Position numbers and translations under genes: made by a program. Under the pieces are notes generated by a model, which made no database searches, was not told where the DNA came from, and saw nothing but the letters and a program-made list of their open reading frames with translations. From NCBI GenBank assembly GCA_035630195.1, contig DASQLD010000388.1:1-15572 (forward strand): DNA of 15,572 nt. Direction: 5' to 3'. This stretch comes from DASQDN01 sp035630195 (GTDB lineage: Bacteria; Acidobacteriota; Terriglobia; Bryobacterales; Bryobacteraceae). Of the stretch, positions 12,519-15,572 are shown one piece after another. Every line of letters begins with the position of its first letter. Position 1 is the first letter of the stretch.

Positions 12519-14549
12519 CTACCCCGATCTGGCACCCAGTTTCGAGAGTCCCTCGAGCAGGAGTTCAACAAGTCGCACAACGTCACGACAGTGAAACAAC
12601 TCGCGGTTCTGGTCAACAGACAGCCCATTTTGGCGCGCGAGTTCCGATACACCCGCCGAGGAAAATCGAGATGTCATCTCCTCGTAGCTCTCCCACTGAG
12701 GTCCATGCTGGTCGTACAGCCTTCGCATCTCCGCCGCGTGAGGGGCTGCCTTTTGGAACTCCCAGGTGAATTCATCTCTTCGCCGCCCCTCGAGAAGGTC
12801 GATCACTAGCCGCGCCGCTCCGCCGAAGGCTCCCATGAGATAGAGCGCCTGACCAGCTTTGAGGCTGACGAGCGCCTCCTCGACGACTCCGGGGATTCGC
12901 CCGGAGTACCATCTGGTCTCCCGCCGTCCATCGGTAGTCATGGTTAGCGTCGGCCCCACTTTGCCGCCTAGGAGCACGCGAGCTCGAGCCGTCTTGGCCT
13001 GCGCTTCCCGCATGGCGGTCATCCCGCGTGCCCACGCGTACCGTCGCACCGGACTGTCTGGTGGAAAGAACGTCGGTTCTTCCACGAACGTCTCTGGCTC
13101 TAGCGACGCGACGCCCTCAGGGCGTGCGATTCGGCGGAACTTTGCGACGTGCTGATATCTGGCCCTGGTCGCGACGGGAAGCGTCAGCAGCGGCAAGGGC
13201 CAGCCCACGTCGTTGACGATTCGTTCCGCCGGAGGCAGACCGCTCGCCGCTGAATATTCGTTTGCCATGTCAAATAACGCTGTCGTGTAACCTTCGGCAC
13301 CCAAGTGTCCACCGTATTCGAGACACGCGCCGCGAACGAGCAACTGCCGAGAAATCTCGTATAACGCCGCCTCCAGGTGCGCGGACGTGACACCGTAGCG
13401 TTCTGAGTCCCCGCTCTCCGAAATCGAAATCGCGATTGGCACCTTCCTAAGCGGACGGCCGTCAGCTGCGCGCTGAAGTGGGGTTTCGAGTAGGAGGCCG
13501 AGCGGCACCAGTTCATCTATCTCCTCGTCTCCGAGCGGTGGGTCCGGATAGAGGACCGCACTATTTCGAGGAAGCCTAGTTACCGTCGCCAACTCCGGGG
13601 GAGCTGTTAGGATGGTGTCGCCCTCGCGCTTTTGTCGATTGAGCAGGAGCCGTACGTGCAAATGGCGCAGGCTCTCCTTCAAGACAAGATCCACGGCCCG
13701 TTCAGCGCAGCCGTCGGACCAACGCAGTCTCGGCACATTTCCGGCGTACGGAAAGCTTCTGGGATCGAGCCCCTCGAGCGCTTCAATGACGACAAATGGT
13801 CGTTGATGGCGTTTCGCGAGCAGCACTTCTTTACGGCACCATGGCCGAGTCCCGTAATTTCTGGTCGCGAGTACCAGCAGCGCCGAGTCGAACACGCCCT
13901 TCTCGATTTCCTGCGAGAATCGCGATCCGCCTTCGATGTCGGCGCTGTCGATCCAGGCTTTCACGGGCTGCGTCGCTTGGAGGTGCTCGACGATTGCCGT
14001 GAAGACTTGCGGCGGAGCGGACACATCCTGCTTAGCGTGGCTCAAGAAGAGCCGCAAAGGCAGCCGTTCGCCACGCTGCTCGCCAGCGAGATACCGGCAC
14101 AGTTCGACGATGAGCGCTCGAGCCGTCCAGGCGGTACGCGACTCGTCCGTCTGTTGAAGAGCACGGAGGAAGCTGGTCTCGCGGAGACGCGAGTCGAGCG
14201 GCCACGCATGCTCGGAGAGCTGGATCGGAATGAATCGGTGCGGCGAACCCTGCAAGCCTTCCCAGATATCGCCGATGAATGACGCCCACGTTTTACGCCC
14301 AGGCGGGATCTCTGGTTCGACGGCCATGTAGTCATCAGCCAGGACGACGACCACGCTGCGCTCAGCCTCCTCGATATCATGCAACACCGGAGGAAGACAG
14401 CTTCCATCTTCGGCGGCAAATACGGTTGGCACCCGCAGCCCCGGCACCGCAGGGTCGTCGTTCAGGGCTCGATTCAGTTGGGCAGCCAGCGAGCGCGCCG
14501 CCGCGGAGGTCGGATGGAAGAGAAGATGAACTAGTAGGGGTGTGTGCAC
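12519..14549 (-). CDS. Tandem TIR-type domains fused to a SLOG-like nucleotide-binding module
   Basis: A 676-residue protein in three parts. Residues 1-155 look like a divergent TIR/flavodoxin-like domain (LLVHLLFHPTS, RSVVVVLADDYM, HRFIPIQLSEHAW) without a clear catalytic glutamate. Residues 162-260 form a clear TIR domain: LPLRLFLSHAKQD, KAWIDSADIEGGSRF, LLVLATRNYGTRPWCRKEVL, with E241 as the probable catalytic glutamate, then RPFVVIEAL. Residues 368-590 have Rossmannoid SLOG character: PIAISISESGD, LLVRGACLEYGGHLGAEGYT, then ARVLLGGKVGP and GRIPGVVEEALVSLKAGQALY with LMGAFGGAARLVIDLLEG. The SLOG call is from memory of the family, nearest to the prokaryotic TRPM-like (LSDAT) type. The GTG start at 14549 has AGGA 7 nt upstream. 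The gene is convergent with the TIR-propeller gene and divergent from the broken TIR gene. Possible self-contained signal producer plus sensor. Confidence 0.82.
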   Translation of the reverse strand: MHTPLLVHLLFHPTSAAARSLAAQLNRALNDDPAVPGLRVPTVFAAEDGSCLPPVLHDIEEAERSVVVVLADDYMAVEPEIPPGRKTWASFIGDIWEGLQGSPHRFIPIQLSEHAWPLDSRLRETSFLRALQQTDESRTAWTARALIVELCRYLAGEQRGERLPLRLFLSHAKQDVSAPPQVFTAIVEHLQATQPVKAWIDSADIEGGSRFSQEIEKGVFDSALLVLATRNYGTRPWCRKEVLLAKRHQRPFVVIEALEGLDPRSFPYAGNVPRLRWSDGCAERAVDLVLKESLRHLHVRLLLNRQKREGDTILTAPPELATVTRLPRNSAVLYPDPPLGDEEIDELVPLGLLLETPLQRAADGRPLRKVPIAISISESGDSERYGVTSAHLEAALYEISRQLLVRGACLEYGGHLGAEGYTTALFDMANEYSAASGLPPAERIVNDVGWPLPLLTLPVATRARYQHVAKFRRIARPEGVASLEPETFVEEPTFFPPDSPVRRYAWARGMTAMREAQAKTARARVLLGGKVGPTLTMTTDGRRETRWYSGRIPGVVEEALVSLKAGQALYLMGAFGGAARLVIDLLEGRRRDEFTWEFQKAAPHAAEMRRLYDQHGPQWESYEEMTSRFSSAGVSELARQNGLSVDQNRELFHCRDVVRLVELLLEGLSKLGARSG

Positions 14550-14995
14550 ACTTAGATCCTGCGATCAACTGCCGGAGTCAGCGCACTTTTTGCGCGCGTA
14601 GGGATGATCACGGCTGTACCCAGTGGCCATTATAAATTGCACCTCGCCCGCGTCGGCGGTCTTAGAGCAGCACCGCACAGTCCTGACGCCGGATTGCTGT
14701 CCATGGCCTCGCCGAAGACTACAATGATGCGGAGAACACAGGTCTTTCCAGAGGTGATCCTTCTCTCACGGGTGACGTCACGTGCTGGTCTAAGTTGCCC
14801 ATTTACCCGAACCGCGGTGACCTCAACGCCAGTACCCTCGACGCGACCGTCCTGACTCCAACGAACAGTCACGGCGAATGCCATCCAAAGCGAGCGGCGT
14901 CCGTTCGTCGTGTTCGCCGCGTCGGTGGGGGCCAAAGCTTGACTACGATAAGATAACGGTCCATAAGTCCCCATGCATCGGTCTGGGTTCCCACC
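14550..14995. other. Divergent intergenic region between the TIR-SLOG gene and the broken TIR gene
   Basis: About 450 nt. It should hold promoters for both flanking genes. A minus-strand frame from ATG 14884 to TAA 14630 would encode 84 residues (MAFAVTVRWSQDGRVEGTGV...), but it has no ribosome binding site and no family I recognise, so I do not call it as a gene. A small hairpin GCGCA-CTTTT-TGCGC lies at 14581-14595. Confidence 0.45.
14629..14634 (-). promoter_or_regulatory. Candidate -10 element for the TIR-SLOG gene
   Basis: The minus strand reads a perfect TATAAT hexamer about 80 nt upstream of the GTG start. The sequence 16-18 nt further upstream has only a poor match to a -35 (GCCGAC), so this is a weak candidate promoter noted by eye. 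Confidence 0.28.
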
Positions 14996-15572
14996 ATGAG
15001 CTACGAACACGATATCTTCATATCCTATCGCCGGACGGCCACTGTGGGTGGGTGGGTGGGTGCTTAACCACCTCAGGCCACGCCTTGAGGCCCGGCTCAA
15101 CGAGCGCGCCCCCGCGGCGGTCCGGGTATTCGTCGACGAGAATATGGCTGACGGAGTTAATGTCCCAGCGGCGCTCAAGCAAAAATTCTGCGCTCAGGCC
15201 TCCTCCTCGCCATCTGGTCGGCCGACTACTTCCGATCGGCGTGGTGCATGGCCGAGTGGTGCAGCTTTCGGGAACGCGAAGTGCAACTCGGACTGTTTTC
15301 AGACGCCGAGCCGAGCGGGCTCGTGTACCCGGTGCGGTACGCAGATGGTGACTACTTCCATGCACACGCCCAGTTGGCGCTGTGCCGCAAAGACTTTTCG
15401 CGTCTCAACTACCCGGACGAAGCATTTCGACAATCGGCCAAGTACCTTGAATTCGACGATCTCGTCACGAACATGGCGGATGAACTCGTGGCGAAGCTTC
15501 CGACAATTCCGCCGTGGAGCGACGCGTTCCCGGTGGTCGAGCCACCCGCCCCAGGCGCCCGCGAACGTGAAG
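14996..15572 (+). pseudogene. TIR domain protein, frameshifted twice; 3' end outside window
   Basis: The first frame encodes MSYEHDIFISYRRTATVGGW, a typical TIR start, but runs into TAA at 15065-15067 because of the GTGG repeat (15044-15062). Removing one repeat unit gives VLNHLRPRLEARLNE, AVRVFVDENMADGVNVPAAL, KQK. A second shift at the A5 tract (15181-15187) returns to the first frame with LRSGLLLAIWSADYF, RSAWCMAEWCSF, GLVYPVRYADGDYFHAHAQL, FSRLNYPDEAFRQSAKYLEF, open to the window end. The codon at 15254-15256 is the probable catalytic glutamate (W-C-M-A-E). This TIR family often stands beside a KGGVGR-type ParA/MinD-like ATPase gene in other genomes (from memory), so such a gene may lie beyond the window. 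Alternatives to a true pseudogene are repeat-length phase variation or sequencing errors. Confidence 0.82.
15044..15062 (+). repeat. GTGG tetranucleotide tandem repeat, 4.75 units, inside the TIR coding region
   Basis: The bases run GTGG x4 plus GTG. The frame that matches TIR relatives needs one unit less; the present count shifts the reading frame by +1 and causes a stop within 7 codons. A tetranucleotide tract near the 5' end of a gene is the classic architecture for slipped-strand on/off switching, although five units is short for such a switch. Confidence 0.8.

Noticed and set aside
13632..14282. 216-codon plus-strand open frame
   Set aside because: It is antisense to the TIR domains of the TIR-SLOG gene and has no recognisable domain.
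1..15572. CRISPR arrays
   Set aside because: No regularly spaced direct repeats of 20-40 nt were seen; the only tandem repeat noticed is the short GTGG tract.
4577..15572. Second copy of the tRNA-Gln 3' end as an attachment site
   Set aside because: I looked for the T-arm/acceptor sequence further right and found no repeat by eye; the other end, if any, is outside the window.

Overview
The window is chromosomal DNA from a GC-rich bacterium with a Gram-negative look. A galactofuranose/surface-polysaccharide operon, a BrkB-type membrane protein and a tRNA-Gln form a conventional left third (1-4576). The right two thirds (4577-15572) look like an acquired defence-type island. No rRNA or marker gene allows a firm taxonomic call. 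The tRNA-Gln D-arm style and the YihY sequence remind me of Acidobacteriota or related soil bacteria, but this is an impression only.

Left part. Three minus-strand genes lie 24-28 nt apart in the transcription order glycoside hydrolase (1961-3286), GT-B glycosyltransferase (727-1932), UDP-galactopyranose mutase glf (1-702, running off the window). Together they suggest synthesis or remodelling of a galactofuranose-containing glycan. A divergent YihY/BrkB membrane protein (3437-4462) follows, then a tRNA-Gln(UUG) with encoded CCA (4503-4576).

Right part. Base composition appears to rise right after the tRNA. The stretch holds four proteins with Toll/interleukin-1 receptor (TIR) domains plus dead transposons: an IS3-family remnant with an intact orfA and a broken orfB (4874-5719); a TIR-transmembrane-coiled-coil-beta-propeller protein (5815-8295); the decayed 3' end of an IS6-family transposase (about 8654-8884); a soluble TIR-beta-propeller protein (9249-11990); a convergent minus-strand protein with two TIR-type domains and a C-terminal SLOG-like module (12519-14549); and a fourth TIR gene (14996-end) broken by an expanded GTGG repeat and a second frameshift, open at the window edge.

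Working model (inference). TIR domains of bacterial defence systems cleave NAD+ or make cyclic ADP-ribose signals, and SLOG domains can bind such nucleotides (Thoeris ThsB/ThsA). All four TIR genes keep a W-(V/C)-x-x-E type active-site motif. Two are tied to propeller sensor domains, and one carries a putative producer and a putative nucleotide sensor in the same chain. The set is best read as a group of abortive-infection modules beside a tRNA. The TIR-TIR-SLOG fusion and the receptor-like membrane TIR are the most interesting parts. Intergenic stretches at 4577-4873, 8296-8653, 8885-9248, 11991-12518 and 14550-14995 contain no gene I can support.
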